The notes under the pieces were generated by a model that saw only the letters and a list, made by a program, of their open reading frames with translations, was not told where the DNA came from and ran no database searches. Source: Petrimonas sulfuriphila (lineage in GTDB: Bacteria; Bacteroidota; Bacteroidia; Bacteroidales; Dysgonomonadaceae). Taken from it: a stretch of DNA of 64,000 nt. Of this stretch, positions 1 to 11,581 are shown in pieces. A program made the position numbers and the translations under genes. Numbering within the stretch: the stretch's first letter is position 1; each line of letters begins with the position of its first letter. The DNA is taken from assembly GCA_038561985.1 (NCBI GenBank), contig CP073276.1, positions 1,240,001-1,304,000 on the forward strand, read 5' to 3'.

Positions 1-107
1 ATATTGATTGCCGGCACCGACTTGTTGTTGTTTGTAACCCATTCGTTTCCAAAAAAATCGTTGAAAACACTGGGCAGCCATGTGTTTGTTCGTCTAATAA
101 TTGTCAT
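1..107 (-). CDS. Small heat-shock protein (Hsp20/alpha-crystallin), N-terminal part only
   Basis: The reverse strand from an ATG at 107 reads MTIIRRTNTWLPSVFNDFFG and continues with NEWVTNNNKSVPAIN before it leaves the window. This is the characteristic N-terminus of Bacteroidetes Hsp20 proteins (R-R-x-N-x-W-L-P-S-x-F-N-D-F-F, later P-A-I-N). Such proteins are ATP-independent cytoplasmic holdases that bind unfolding proteins. About 35 codons are visible; the alpha-crystallin domain lies outside. A purine-rich AAAGGAT sits about 9 nt upstream of the ATG as a plausible ribosome binding site. Recognition rests on the N-terminus alone. Confidence 0.75.
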   Translation of the reverse strand, partial: MTIIRRTNTWLPSVFNDFFGNEWVTNNNKSVPAIN

Positions 108-226
108 AATTCTATCCTTTCTTTTTAGTTGTTTATTCACTTTTTTATGTGCATCGCCAACGATACATCAAAAAAACTCCAAATTATGTGCCGATGGAAT
201 ATTTGCGTCTTTTTGAGATGATTTAC

Positions 227-289
227 GACAAAATGGCTTGAAAAAAGATGATATTTGCTAAATGTCGAACTATATGCTGACAAAATGGC
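227..289. repeat. 11-bp direct repeat upstream of the Hsp20 gene
   Basis: GACAAAATGGC occurs at 227-237 and again at 279-289, 52 bp apart, in the 208-nt gap between the Hsp20 start and the phosphoesterase stop. No Bacteroidetes -7 box was recognised in the gap. It could be a binding site for a stress regulator or chance; nothing else supports it. Confidence 0.3.
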
Positions 290-315
290 ATTGTGTTGCC
301 GAACTTTCACCCATA

Positions 316-1887
316 TCAGGGTGCCAATATCTTGTACGTTTTTTGCCCATAATGCGCTTTCCCGAACCGGTCGGTTGCACGTACATAAATGGTATGTTCT
401 CCGGGTTCCAGGTCCAGTTGAATCCCCCCGGCCCATAAATGTGTGCTGTTTACCGCATTCGAGGGACGCCGGCCGGGGAGGAGTTTTTCCGTAAAATCCC
501 ACTCAATAAGCTTTATCGTGTAATTCGGGTCAACAGCTTCGAGGTACCTCATTCGACGCCACTTTCCGTCATCGATTTTATATTCAACCGCGTCGTTTTT
601 GCTTCCCATAAAAAAGTTTACTACCACCTGGGAGGTCGTTCTTCCGTTGTGGGGAACTACTTTGGGAGCATATATATTCATCTGATAATCAGGATTCCTT
701 CCGGCTACTTTGTAATCTACGGTGTATTGGTTGCCTTTTATATGAAGGAAAGCGTATCCCTGTGGAGTACCGTCGCGCATGGTGGCGTCGGGCAATCCCC
801 TTTCGTCCAGTTTACCCGAATACCAGTCGCCCGAAGTGGTGCCCACGTTATATTCATGCAACGGTTTTTTTCCCTGCCATCCGTCGATTTCGGTATATTC
901 AATCTGATCCTGAAGATGTGTGTGAGCCGACATAATCAGTACGTTCTCAAAATCTTTAAGCAGGTCAAAAATACGTTGCCTGTCCTCTAACCGGTACGAC
1001 CTGCCCGTGTTGTCTTTCATTTGAATGTGCTGCGACAACACCACCAGTTTGTTCTTGGGTACCCGCTTCAGGTTATTTTCCAAAAAACGGAGCTGATCCT
1101 CCCGGTAACCGGCCCAGTACCCTTTTCCGCCGCGGGGATCGGGATAAAGGATATTGTCAAGAATAACAAAATGGGCATCGCCGTAATTGAAGGCAAGGTT
1201 TGCCAGTCCGAAATTTTGCTGGAAAGTTTCATCCGACAGGATATCGGACGTGGCGTCGTAATTCATATCGTGATTGCCCATCACGTTGTACCAGGGCAGC
1301 TGAAGCCGTTTCATCCTTTCCTTGTAAACCGGTTGAAGATCGAGGTTGTCGCCGACAATATCGCCCAGGCTGATGCCAAACAACGTTTTCCCGGTCTTTT
1401 GCACATCGGCCACGATCTTCTGAGAGAAATAATCCAGGTCCTGAATGGAGTAGGGCTGGGGATCCCCAAAAACGACGGTTGTAAAATCGTTGGGTTCATC
1501 CTGTTTGTACAGTGCAAAATTTATTGAGCCGGGAAGTTCTCCGGTTGGCGGAACACCTTTGTACCGGAATGAACCGGGTGAGCCTTCCGGCTTATGGTGG
1601 TAATAATACCGAGGTATAAAATGCTCATCCACAGGAATTCCGTATCCGCTAGGCTTTATCACGAAAATCGTATTGTCGGTTCCCGCCGGAAGGGAGTAAT
1701 GCCCTTTGTCGTTTGTAACGGTTACTTCGATTCCGTTGGAGACGGCAACATCAGGAATTCCCGCTTCACGACGGTCTTTCCTACCGTTTTTATTGGTGTC
1801 TTCAAACACATAGCCTGAAGCCATCTGCTGAGCATGAGCGGTAAAACTTGCCAGCAAGGCAAAAAGAAGTAAAATGTTCTTTCTCAT
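316..1887 (-). CDS. Secreted calcineurin-like metallophosphoesterase
   Basis: This 523-residue protein starts with a signal peptide (MRKNILLLFALLASFTAHAQ), so it is exported. Residues about 22-110 form the Ig-like N-terminal domain of this family (SGYVFEDTNKNGRKD, a prealbumin-like repeat). The phosphoesterase core follows with the metal-binding series GD (about 140), GDIVGDN (about 176-182), GNHD (about 205-208), SQH (near 284) and SAHTH (about 320-324), all intact. The last 130 residues form the C-terminal domain usual for the family. It probably hydrolyses a phosphodiester or phosphomonoester outside the cytoplasm; the substrate cannot be read from the sequence. It lies downstream of the beta-galactosidase on the same strand but is separated from it by a strong terminator, so it is probably a separate unit. 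Confidence 0.88.
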   Translation of the reverse strand: MRKNILLLFALLASFTAHAQQMASGYVFEDTNKNGRKDRREAGIPDVAVSNGIEVTVTNDKGHYSLPAGTDNTIFVIKPSGYGIPVDEHFIPRYYYHHKPEGSPGSFRYKGVPPTGELPGSINFALYKQDEPNDFTTVVFGDPQPYSIQDLDYFSQKIVADVQKTGKTLFGISLGDIVGDNLDLQPVYKERMKRLQLPWYNVMGNHDMNYDATSDILSDETFQQNFGLANLAFNYGDAHFVILDNILYPDPRGGKGYWAGYREDQLRFLENNLKRVPKNKLVVLSQHIQMKDNTGRSYRLEDRQRIFDLLKDFENVLIMSAHTHLQDQIEYTEIDGWQGKKPLHEYNVGTTSGDWYSGKLDERGLPDATMRDGTPQGYAFLHIKGNQYTVDYKVAGRNPDYQMNIYAPKVVPHNGRTTSQVVVNFFMGSKNDAVEYKIDDGKWRRMRYLEAVDPNYTIKLIEWDFTEKLLPGRRPSNAVNSTHLWAGGIQLDLEPGEHTIYVRATDRFGKAHYGQKTYKILAP

Positions 1888-2074
1888 TGTTGATATCTTT
1901 TGCTTGTTGAATTTTCTTACGTGTGCGTATAGCAGCTAAATGTCACTCATCAAGCTGTATACGTCAATGATAAATGCATGTTAATGCAGAATTACTTATA
2001 CAGATTCAACAATAAACTTGAGGTAATGTTTCGGAATTAAGTGAAGAAAATGTGACGTTTTCCTCAAAAAAAAA

Positions 2075-2107
2075 CGGGAACTGTTGTTATTCAACATTCC
2101 CGTTTTC
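2075..2107 (-). terminator. Intrinsic terminator of the beta-galactosidase gene
   Basis: AAAACGGGAA at about 2072-2081 pairs with TTCCCGTTTT at about 2097-2106, and the inner TGTTG/CAACA also pairs. Read on the minus strand, the hairpin is followed by an uninterrupted run of T. It lies just after the GH2 stop at 2124. Confidence 0.85.
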
Positions 2108-2123
2108 GAATATATCTGACGGA

Positions 2124-5522
<3,399 letters not shown>

Positions 5523-5551
5523 TTAATTTGTTATTGATTCTCTCTGGATTA

Positions 5552-6424
5552 TTAATCCTCTTTTATTGCATTTAGCAAGTTATCGGACAGGCGGCTTGCA
5601 CCGATACGGAAGAGGGTAGGGGAGCACCATTCTTCACCCAGAATTTCTTTTACAAGGGTATAATATTTTACCGCATCTTCTACAGAAGACACACCGCCGG
5701 AAACCTTAAATCCGGCTTTGTTCCCGGTTTTTTCGTAATAGGACTTAATGACGTTGCACATTACGTAGGCAGCTTCCGGAGAGGCGCCGGAATATCCCTT
5801 TCCCGTGGATGTTTTTAAGAAATCCGCACCTGAGTAGAGCGATAGGACGGAGGCCTTATGAATATTCTCTGCCGATTTCAAGGCTCCGGTTTCGAGAATG
5901 ACCTTCAGAGTTGCCCCGTGGCACGCGTCCTTTATCTCCGTAAGTTCTTCACACATTTCCTCGTATTCCTTGTCCAGAAAAAGTCCAAGATTGATGACAG
6001 TGTCTATTTCGTCGGCTCCGTCTGCCACGGCAAGTGCAGTTTCCGCTATTTTCACTTCCGAAAAGGTTTGAGAGTTGGGGAACCCCCCCGATACACAGGC
6101 GATGTTGACATCAACGGTCAATGCTTCTTTTACGGTTTTGGCGAAGTTTGGATATACACAAATAGATGCAACATTCTGTAATTCAGGGTGTATGTCTTCA
6201 AAAGCGTTCACTTTCTCCGTGAATTTCCATACCTCTTCCCTGGAATCAGTAGAATTGAGTGTTGTAAGATCGATGCAGGAATAGATTTTCCGGTATACTT
6301 CCTGCGTATTGTTTCCGCTGAATCCATCAGCAATGATTTTGTTGATGGATTCTGTTATCTGAGTATCCGAAAGGGTAAACGGATATTTTTTTAGCGCATC
6401 GGTGTATTTGTTTGTAGTATTCAT
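5552..6424 (-). CDS. deoC: Deoxyribose-phosphate aldolase
   Basis: This 290-residue cytoplasmic class I aldolase cleaves 2-deoxyribose-5-phosphate to glyceraldehyde-3-phosphate and acetaldehyde, allowing use of deoxynucleosides. Recognisable motifs run in order: VSGGFPNSQT, ADEIDTVINLG, LKVILETGAL, the Schiff-base motif FLKTSTGKG (Lys near residue 203) and GFKVSGGVS near the phosphate site. It is longer than the about 220-residue short form because of an N-terminal extension of about 50 residues, as in several Bacteroidetes DeoC proteins. It precedes the mazG-like gene on the same strand by only 27 nt in the opposite order of transcription, so it probably ends this operon. Confidence 0.93.
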   Translation of the reverse strand: MNTTNKYTDALKKYPFTLSDTQITESINKIIADGFSGNNTQEVYRKIYSCIDLTTLNSTDSREEVWKFTEKVNAFEDIHPELQNVASICVYPNFAKTVKEALTVDVNIACVSGGFPNSQTFSEVKIAETALAVADGADEIDTVINLGLFLDKEYEEMCEELTEIKDACHGATLKVILETGALKSAENIHKASVLSLYSGADFLKTSTGKGYSGASPEAAYVMCNVIKSYYEKTGNKAGFKVSGGVSSVEDAVKYYTLVKEILGEEWCSPTLFRIGASRLSDNLLNAIKED

Positions 6425-6450
6425 ATTATCAATCGGTTGATGTTTATTTT

Positions 6451-6774
6451 TTATAATTTAGTATTTTTTTTGTGCCTGTTCTTGTCTCTTTTTGTTTTTT
6501 TCTCGATGTTTTTTTTCAAAGCATCCGTTAAATCTACTCCGGTTTGATTGGCCAGGCATAGCAATACCCACAATACATCCGCCATCTCATCGGCAAGGTT
6601 TTTCTCCATATCGGACTCTTTAAACGATTGTTCACCGTACTTACGTGCCATAATTCGCGCCAATTCCCCCACTTCTTCGGTGAGAATGGCCAAATTGGTA
6701 AGTTCGCTGAAATAACGAACCCCGTAGGTCTTGATCCACTTGTCTACTAGTTGTTGTGCTTCCTGAATGGTCAT
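6451..6774 (-). CDS. MazG-like nucleotide pyrophosphohydrolase
   Basis: A 107-residue all-alpha NTP pyrophosphohydrolase of the MazG superfamily. The metal-binding signatures EEVGE (33-37) and DEMAD (62-66) are both present. Such proteins hydrolyse NTPs or dNTPs to the monophosphate plus pyrophosphate and are thought to clean the nucleotide pool. The basic C-terminal tail (KKTKRDKNRHKKN) is unusual and may bind nucleic acid. The start codon lies one base after the stop of dtd, so the two genes are translationally linked in one operon. The single-domain length fits the short iMazG/RS21-C6-like class; the preferred nucleotide is unknown. Confidence 0.87.
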   Translation of the reverse strand: MTIQEAQQLVDKWIKTYGVRYFSELTNLAILTEEVGELARIMARKYGEQSFKESDMEKNLADEMADVLWVLLCLANQTGVDLTDALKKNIEKKTKRDKNRHKKNTKL

Positions 6775-6775
6775 C

Positions 6776-7228
6776 TTATTCTCTCATTTTCGAATCTATC
6801 CAAATGGTCACGGGACCGTCGTTAATAAGCTGAACCTGCATATCCGCACCAAATTCGCCGGTTTGCACCGGTTTTCCCAGCATTTCCGACAATGTTATGC
6901 AAAATTGTCTGTACAGCGGTATGGACACATCGGGCTTGGCAGCACGAATATAGGAAGGACGATTCCCTTTCTTTGTGCTTGCGAGAAGGGTAAACTGGGA
7001 GACCACTAAAATTTCCCCATCGGTTTCTAAGATCGATTTGTTCATCACACCGTTTTCATCGTCAAATATACGTAAATAAATGGTCTTTTTACACATAAAA
7101 TCGATATCTTCTTTTGTATCGGATTCTTCTATTCCTACCAGGAGCAGCAGTCCTTTTTTAATGGAGCTCTTTTTTCGGTTGTTAATCGTTACCAATGCTT
7201 CAGATACTCGTTGAATCAATAAACGCAT
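6776..7228 (-). CDS. dtd: D-aminoacyl-tRNA deacylase
   Basis: This 150-residue enzyme removes D-amino acids (and glycine mischarged on tRNA-Ala) from tRNA. Both active-site signatures are present: SQFTL at 77-81 and a GPVT motif at 138-141. The length is the usual 145-150 residues. It sits between uvrC (16 nt upstream in transcription) and the mazG-like gene (1 nt downstream), forming a quality-control and repair operon uvrC-dtd-mazG-like. The assignment is secure. Confidence 0.95.
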   Translation of the reverse strand: MRLLIQRVSEALVTINNRKKSSIKKGLLLLVGIEESDTKEDIDFMCKKTIYLRIFDDENGVMNKSILETDGEILVVSQFTLLASTKKGNRPSYIRAAKPDVSIPLYRQFCITLSEMLGKPVQTGEFGADMQVQLINDGPVTIWIDSKMRE

Positions 7229-7244
7229 AGGTCAAGTAAATATC

Positions 7245-9038
7245 TTATTTTTCTTTAAAAAAATCGGTAATGAGTTTTCCTTTACTTTTTCCGACAACTG
7301 AAGCAATTTCTTCTTCTCGGGCTTCTTTTATACGCTTCACGCTTTTAAAGTGTGAAAGAAGTTTCTTTTTGGTCTCTTTTCCGACTCCTTTTATTTGATC
7401 CAGTTCGGAAGTCACTTGCGATTTACTTCTTCTGTTTCGGTGATGGGTAATACCGAAACGGTGAGCTTCGTCGCGAAGTTGCTGAATGAGTTTTAGTGTT
7501 TCAGAATTTTTGTCAATGTAGAGTGGGACGGAGTCTTCAGGAAAATAAATTTCTTCCAACCGCTTCGCAATTCCAATAATGGCGATCTTGCCGTAAAGTC
7601 CAATTTTCTGAAGCGATTCTGTTGCAGCGTGGAGTTGCCCTTTACCGCCGTCAATTACAATGAGTTGAGGCAAAGAATGACCTTCGTTAACTGCACGAGA
7701 ATAGCGTCTGTGAATAATTTCGGCCATCGAGGCGTAATCATCGGGCCCTACGACGGTCTTAATGTTGAAATGGCGGTAATCTTTTTTCGATGGCTTTGCT
7801 TTTTTGAAAACCACGCATGCTGCCACGGGATTTGTGCCTTGAATGTTTGAATTGTCAAAACATTCGATGTGCCACGGCATCTCTTTCAGGTGCAGATCTT
7901 TCTGAACCGTCTTTAAAATTCGTGTGGTTCGCTGTTCCGGATTCAGCATCTCTGACTTTTTCAGTTTGTCTACTTTAAACTGCTTGACGTTCTTCTCGGA
8001 AAGGTCCAGGAGTTTTCGCTTGTCTCCCCGCAGAGGGACGATAAATTCAACTCCGGAAAGAATAAGATCAGGAATGAAGGGGACCATGATCTCTTTTGAT
8101 TCACTGCCGAAGCGTTGACGCATTTCCACAATTCCTAACCCCAACAGTTCTTCGGGTGTCTCATCCAGTTTTTTCTTGTATTCAAAAGTGTACGCCTGGA
8201 TTATACCGCCATTCACCACGTGGAGATAGTTGATGTAAGCAGTATTTTCGTCTTCTGCAAATCCATAGACATCCAAGTTATAATGAACATTGCTTATCAC
8301 TTGCGATTTCTCCCTGAAATTCCGGATCAGCAGAAGCTTCTCTTTGAGCCGCTGTGCTTCTTCAAAACGGAGCTCATCGGAGTAGTGCTGCATTTCAATC
8401 GTTATTTGCTTTTCGATAAGGGAGATGTTTCCTTTCAGAATTTCGGTAATCTCTGCAATGTTTTTGTTGTAATTTTCCAGCGATTGATATCCAACGCAGG
8501 GAGCATCGCATCGTTTAATGTGGTATTCGAGGCAAACCTTGAATTTGCCCGCGGAGATGTTTTCGGGAGTTAAATTGAGCCTGCAGGTTCTTACTTTGTA
8601 AATTTTTCGAAAAACTTCAATCAGGGTGTCGACCGCAGCAACGGAGGTGTACGGGCCAAAGTATTTTGAGCCATCCTTTACGATATTTCTTGTTTTAAAA
8701 ACCCGTGGGAAAAATTCGTTTTTAATAACTATGGAAGGGTAGGATTTATCGTCCTTTAGCATCACGTTGTATCGTGGCTTCAGTTCCTTGATAAGGTTGT
8801 TCTCGAGAAGAAATGTATCTTCTTCCGTATTGACCACGATGTATTTTATCTGTCGGATATTCCGGACGAGGATGCGGGTTTTGGGGTTTTCCTGGTGTTT
8901 ATTGAAATACGAGGATACTCTTTTCTTCAGGTTCTTGGCTTTGCCCACATAGATTATTCTGCCTTTTTCGTCTAAAAATTGGTAGCAGCCCGGCCCCTGA
9001 GGAAGTATTCTTAGTGTATCCCGTATCTCTTGTGTCAT
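7245..9038 (-). CDS. uvrC: Excinuclease ABC subunit C
   Basis: The 597-residue nuclease subunit of UvrABC makes both incisions around bulky DNA lesions. The N-terminal GIY-YIG domain (about 14-95, GCYQFLDEKGRIIYVGKAKN) makes the 3' cut. A UVR motif for UvrB contact (about 205-240), the RNase H-like domain for the 5' cut (about 385-540, CFDNSNIQGTNPVAACVVF and IVIDGGKGQL) and tandem helix-hairpin-helix motifs (about 545-595, GVGKETKKKLL) follow. Full length. It overlaps the apt stop by 4 nt (ATGA), so apt, uvrC, dtd and the mazG-like gene are co-transcribed. Confidence 0.96.
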   Translation of the reverse strand: MTQEIRDTLRILPQGPGCYQFLDEKGRIIYVGKAKNLKKRVSSYFNKHQENPKTRILVRNIRQIKYIVVNTEEDTFLLENNLIKELKPRYNVMLKDDKSYPSIVIKNEFFPRVFKTRNIVKDGSKYFGPYTSVAAVDTLIEVFRKIYKVRTCRLNLTPENISAGKFKVCLEYHIKRCDAPCVGYQSLENYNKNIAEITEILKGNISLIEKQITIEMQHYSDELRFEEAQRLKEKLLLIRNFREKSQVISNVHYNLDVYGFAEDENTAYINYLHVVNGGIIQAYTFEYKKKLDETPEELLGLGIVEMRQRFGSESKEIMVPFIPDLILSGVEFIVPLRGDKRKLLDLSEKNVKQFKVDKLKKSEMLNPEQRTTRILKTVQKDLHLKEMPWHIECFDNSNIQGTNPVAACVVFKKAKPSKKDYRHFNIKTVVGPDDYASMAEIIHRRYSRAVNEGHSLPQLIVIDGGKGQLHAATESLQKIGLYGKIAIIGIAKRLEEIYFPEDSVPLYIDKNSETLKLIQQLRDEAHRFGITHHRNRRSKSQVTSELDQIKGVGKETKKKLLSHFKSVKRIKEAREEEIASVVGKSKGKLITDFFKEK

Positions 9039-9565
9039 ATTTCAAATCTCAGAATCGTATCCAATTCCACCTCATCGGGGAACAGGGAGCGTCCGTGGAG
9101 TGCTTCCAGTTCTATCAGAAAATTGATGTAAATTTTCTTAACTTCCATTTTTTTCACCAGTTTATGGGCAGCTACCATTGTCCCTCCGGTAGCCAACAAA
9201 TCGTCGTGAATCAAAACAACGTCCTCTTTTGTTAGTGCATCTTCGTGAATTTGGATGGTGTCTTCTCCATACTCCTTGGTATACTTTTCTTCGATAACCT
9301 TGTAAGGAAGTTTACCCGGTTTACGAATGGGAACAAATCCTGCGTTTAACCGTACTGCCAATTGAGGCCCCATGAAAAAACCCCTGGATTCAATACCTAC
9401 CACCTTGGTAATGCCTTTTTTTTTATACCTTTCGTAAAGAATGTCGGACAATTCTCTTAAATGCGATGGCGACTGGAACAGCGTAGTGATGTCCTTGAAT
9501 TGTATTCCTTTAATGGGAAAGTCAGGGATGTTCCTGACAGCAGCGGTTAATGTTTCGATACTCAT
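9035..9565 (-). CDS. apt: Adenine phosphoribosyltransferase
   Basis: This 176-residue purine-salvage enzyme makes AMP from adenine and PRPP. The PRPP-binding motif VVLIHDDLLATGGTM is at 117-130 (normally VDDLLATGGT; here the residue before DD is His). IESRGF (58-63) and the YKVIEEKYTKEYGED loop are typical of APRT. The 3' end overlaps uvrC by 4 nt. It lies just downstream, in transcription, of the parS-like palindrome that separates it from mnmG. Confidence 0.95.
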   Translation of the reverse strand: MSIETLTAAVRNIPDFPIKGIQFKDITTLFQSPSHLRELSDILYERYKKKGITKVVGIESRGFFMGPQLAVRLNAGFVPIRKPGKLPYKVIEEKYTKEYGEDTIQIHEDALTKEDVVLIHDDLLATGGTMVAAHKLVKKMEVKKIYINFLIELEALHGRSLFPDEVELDTILRFEI

Positions 9566-9601
9566 TTCTGTATAATTATAAATGTGTGTATAATTTGGGA
9601 T

Positions 9602-9617
9602 TGTTCCACGTGGAACA
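9602..9617. other. parS-like centromere site (ParB-binding palindrome)
   Basis: TGTTCCACGTGGAACA is a perfect 16-bp palindrome and matches the near-universal chromosomal parS consensus tGTTNCACGTGNAACa at every fixed position. It lies in the 60-bp gap between mnmG (gidA) and apt. In many bacteria parS sites and gidA cluster near the replication origin. ParB would load here to nucleate the partition complex. No second full copy was seen in the window; parA, parB and dnaA are not in view, so proximity to the origin is inferred only. Confidence 0.8.
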
Positions 9618-9625
9618 TTTGTATT

Positions 9626-11500
9626 CTATCTTCCCAGAAGCACAAGTAAAACCGATATGTCGTTCGGGGATACTCCGGGGATTCGGCTGGCCTGTGCAAT
9701 GGTTTCGGGGTTGATAGACGTTAGTTTTTGCCGCGCTTCGGTTGATAAGGATTGAATCCCGTTGTAGTTGAACTTGTCTTTGATCCGGATATCTTCCAGC
9801 CGGTTTATCTTATCGGCCATCAACTTTTCACGTTTGATATAGCCCTCGTACTTTATTTTTATATCGGCAGATTCAATGATTTCTTCCTTTCGGTTTTTGA
9901 TGTTCGACAACAGCTCCTTTAAAGGGGTAATCTCCCTGGACATTGTTTCCAGGTCGATATGCGGGCGGGTAAGCAGATCGATAAGCTTCACGCCATGCTT
10001 TAACGGCGCCGTATTTAAGGCCTCCAAGTATGGGTTTATGCGGTCTGCCTTGATGGAAAAGCTGCGTACAAAATCGATAATCCTGTCCACTTCTTTTCGT
10101 TTCTCTGCCAGTAAAATCATTCTTTCGGAAGAGGCGAGCCCAAGGTCGTAAGCACGTTGTGTGAGTCGTTCGTCGGCATTGTCCTGGCGAAGCAGGATAC
10201 GGTATTCGGCGCGGGACGTAAACATTCTGTACGGTTCATCCACTCCTTTTGTGATGAGGTCGTCAATCAGTACACCGATATAGGCTTCATCCCTGCGAAG
10301 CGTGAAAGGATTCCCGCCGTGGCAATTGATGTGGGCGTTTATTCCGGCTACAATGCCTTGTCCCCCCGCTTCCTCGTAGCCGGTAGTGCCGTTGATCTGT
10401 CCGGCAAAAAACAGGTTCTTCACCCGTTTTGTTTCAAGTGTCGGATTGAGCTGGCGAGGATCGAAGAAATCGTACTCGATAGCATATCCCGGCCGGAAAA
10501 TATGTACGTTCTTGAAAGCGGGAACAGCTTGAAGTGCGTTTAGCTGAATTTGCAGGGGTAGGGAAGAGGAGAATCCATTGAGGTAGTATTCGTGGGTGGT
10601 TTCGCCTTCCGGTTCAAGAAAGAGCTGATGGCTCGTTTTGTCTGAAAACGTGACGATCTTGGTCTCGATGCTTGGACAATAACGCGGTCCGATACTTTGG
10701 ATCTGGCCGTTATAGAGCGGTGAATCATTCAAGCCTTCCCGAAGCAGGTTGTGCACGGCTTCCGAGGTATACGTTATCCAGCAACTGCGTTGGGTGAGTT
10801 CACGCTGAATGTTATCCAAATAGGAGAATTTGTGAAAATCATCGTCCCCCTTTTGTTCTTCCAGCAGTGAAAAATCAACGCTTCTACCGTCTATGCGTAC
10901 AGGCGTACCCGTTTTCATCCTGTCGGTTTTAAATCCGATTGCTTGCAATTGTTCCGTCATCCCGAAAGAGGCCGGTTCCGACATGCGTCCGCCGCCTATT
11001 TGTACGCTGCCGATGTGAATCAGCCCGTTAAGGAATGTTCCGTTGGTCAGAACAACCGATTTGGCGGTAAACTCAACCCCCATACGGGTTTTTACGCCAG
11101 CTACCTCACCGTCTTGGAAAAAAAGCTGCGTAACGGTGTCCTGCCATACATGCAGATGAGGCGTATTTTCGATGATCGAACGCCATTCCTGGATGAATTT
11201 TGCCCGGTCGCTTTGTACACGAGGACTCCACATGGCAGGCCCTTTGGAACGATTAAGCATACGGAACTGGATAGCTGTTCTGTCGCTTACAATACCCATC
11301 TGTCCGCCCAACGCATCAATTTCACGCACAATCTGTCCTTTTGCAATACCTCCAACCGCAGGGTTGCAGCTCATTTGGGCGATTTTATTCATATCCATTG
11401 TTATCAACAACGTTTTTGAGCCCAAATTTGCGGCGGCGGCAGCGGCTTCGCATCCGGCGTGTCCGGCGCCCACCACAATTATGTCGTACTTGAAATCCAT
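9626..11500 (-). CDS. mnmG: tRNA uridine-5-carboxymethylaminomethyl modification enzyme MnmG
   Basis: A 624-residue FAD protein that works with MnmE to install the cmnm5 group on wobble U34 of several tRNAs. The Rossmann FAD motif GAGHAGCEAA is at 11-20; the family signatures CNPAVGGIAKGQIVREIDALGG (about 45-66), GGGRMSE and the C-terminal helical domain for MnmE/tRNA binding (SRIPGVSP) are present. Length is normal. The gene is followed by the parS-like site and preceded by its own -7 box at 11520-11527. Confidence 0.96.
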   Translation of the reverse strand: MDFKYDIIVVGAGHAGCEAAAAAANLGSKTLLITMDMNKIAQMSCNPAVGGIAKGQIVREIDALGGQMGIVSDRTAIQFRMLNRSKGPAMWSPRVQSDRAKFIQEWRSIIENTPHLHVWQDTVTQLFFQDGEVAGVKTRMGVEFTAKSVVLTNGTFLNGLIHIGSVQIGGGRMSEPASFGMTEQLQAIGFKTDRMKTGTPVRIDGRSVDFSLLEEQKGDDDFHKFSYLDNIQRELTQRSCWITYTSEAVHNLLREGLNDSPLYNGQIQSIGPRYCPSIETKIVTFSDKTSHQLFLEPEGETTHEYYLNGFSSSLPLQIQLNALQAVPAFKNVHIFRPGYAIEYDFFDPRQLNPTLETKRVKNLFFAGQINGTTGYEEAGGQGIVAGINAHINCHGGNPFTLRRDEAYIGVLIDDLITKGVDEPYRMFTSRAEYRILLRQDNADERLTQRAYDLGLASSERMILLAEKRKEVDRIIDFVRSFSIKADRINPYLEALNTAPLKHGVKLIDLLTRPHIDLETMSREITPLKELLSNIKNRKEEIIESADIKIKYEGYIKREKLMADKINRLEDIRIKDKFNYNGIQSLSTEARQKLTSINPETIAQASRIPGVSPNDISVLLVLLGR

Positions 11501-11519
11501 TTTTTTTGTTTTGCGGCTG

Positions 11520-11527
11520 CAAATATA
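11520..11527 (-). promoter_or_regulatory. Bacteroidetes -7 box of mnmG
   Basis: The plus-strand CAAATATA reads TATATTTG on the minus strand, fitting the TAnnTTTG consensus. It lies 19 nt upstream of the mnmG ATG. No clear -33 TTG was found. Confidence 0.55.
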
Positions 11528-11581
11528 CGAAAAAAGAAGCTGCTAATGCGCTTATAAGATGTTAATTGAGTGAAATTAAAC

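Noticed and set aside
4-216. 70-codon plus-strand open frame at the left edge
   Set aside because: It lies opposite the recognisable Hsp20 N-terminus and its upstream region, and its translation is hydrophobic and featureless.
439-990. 183-codon plus-strand open frame
   Set aside because: It is the antisense of the metallophosphoesterase gene, whose motifs are clear.
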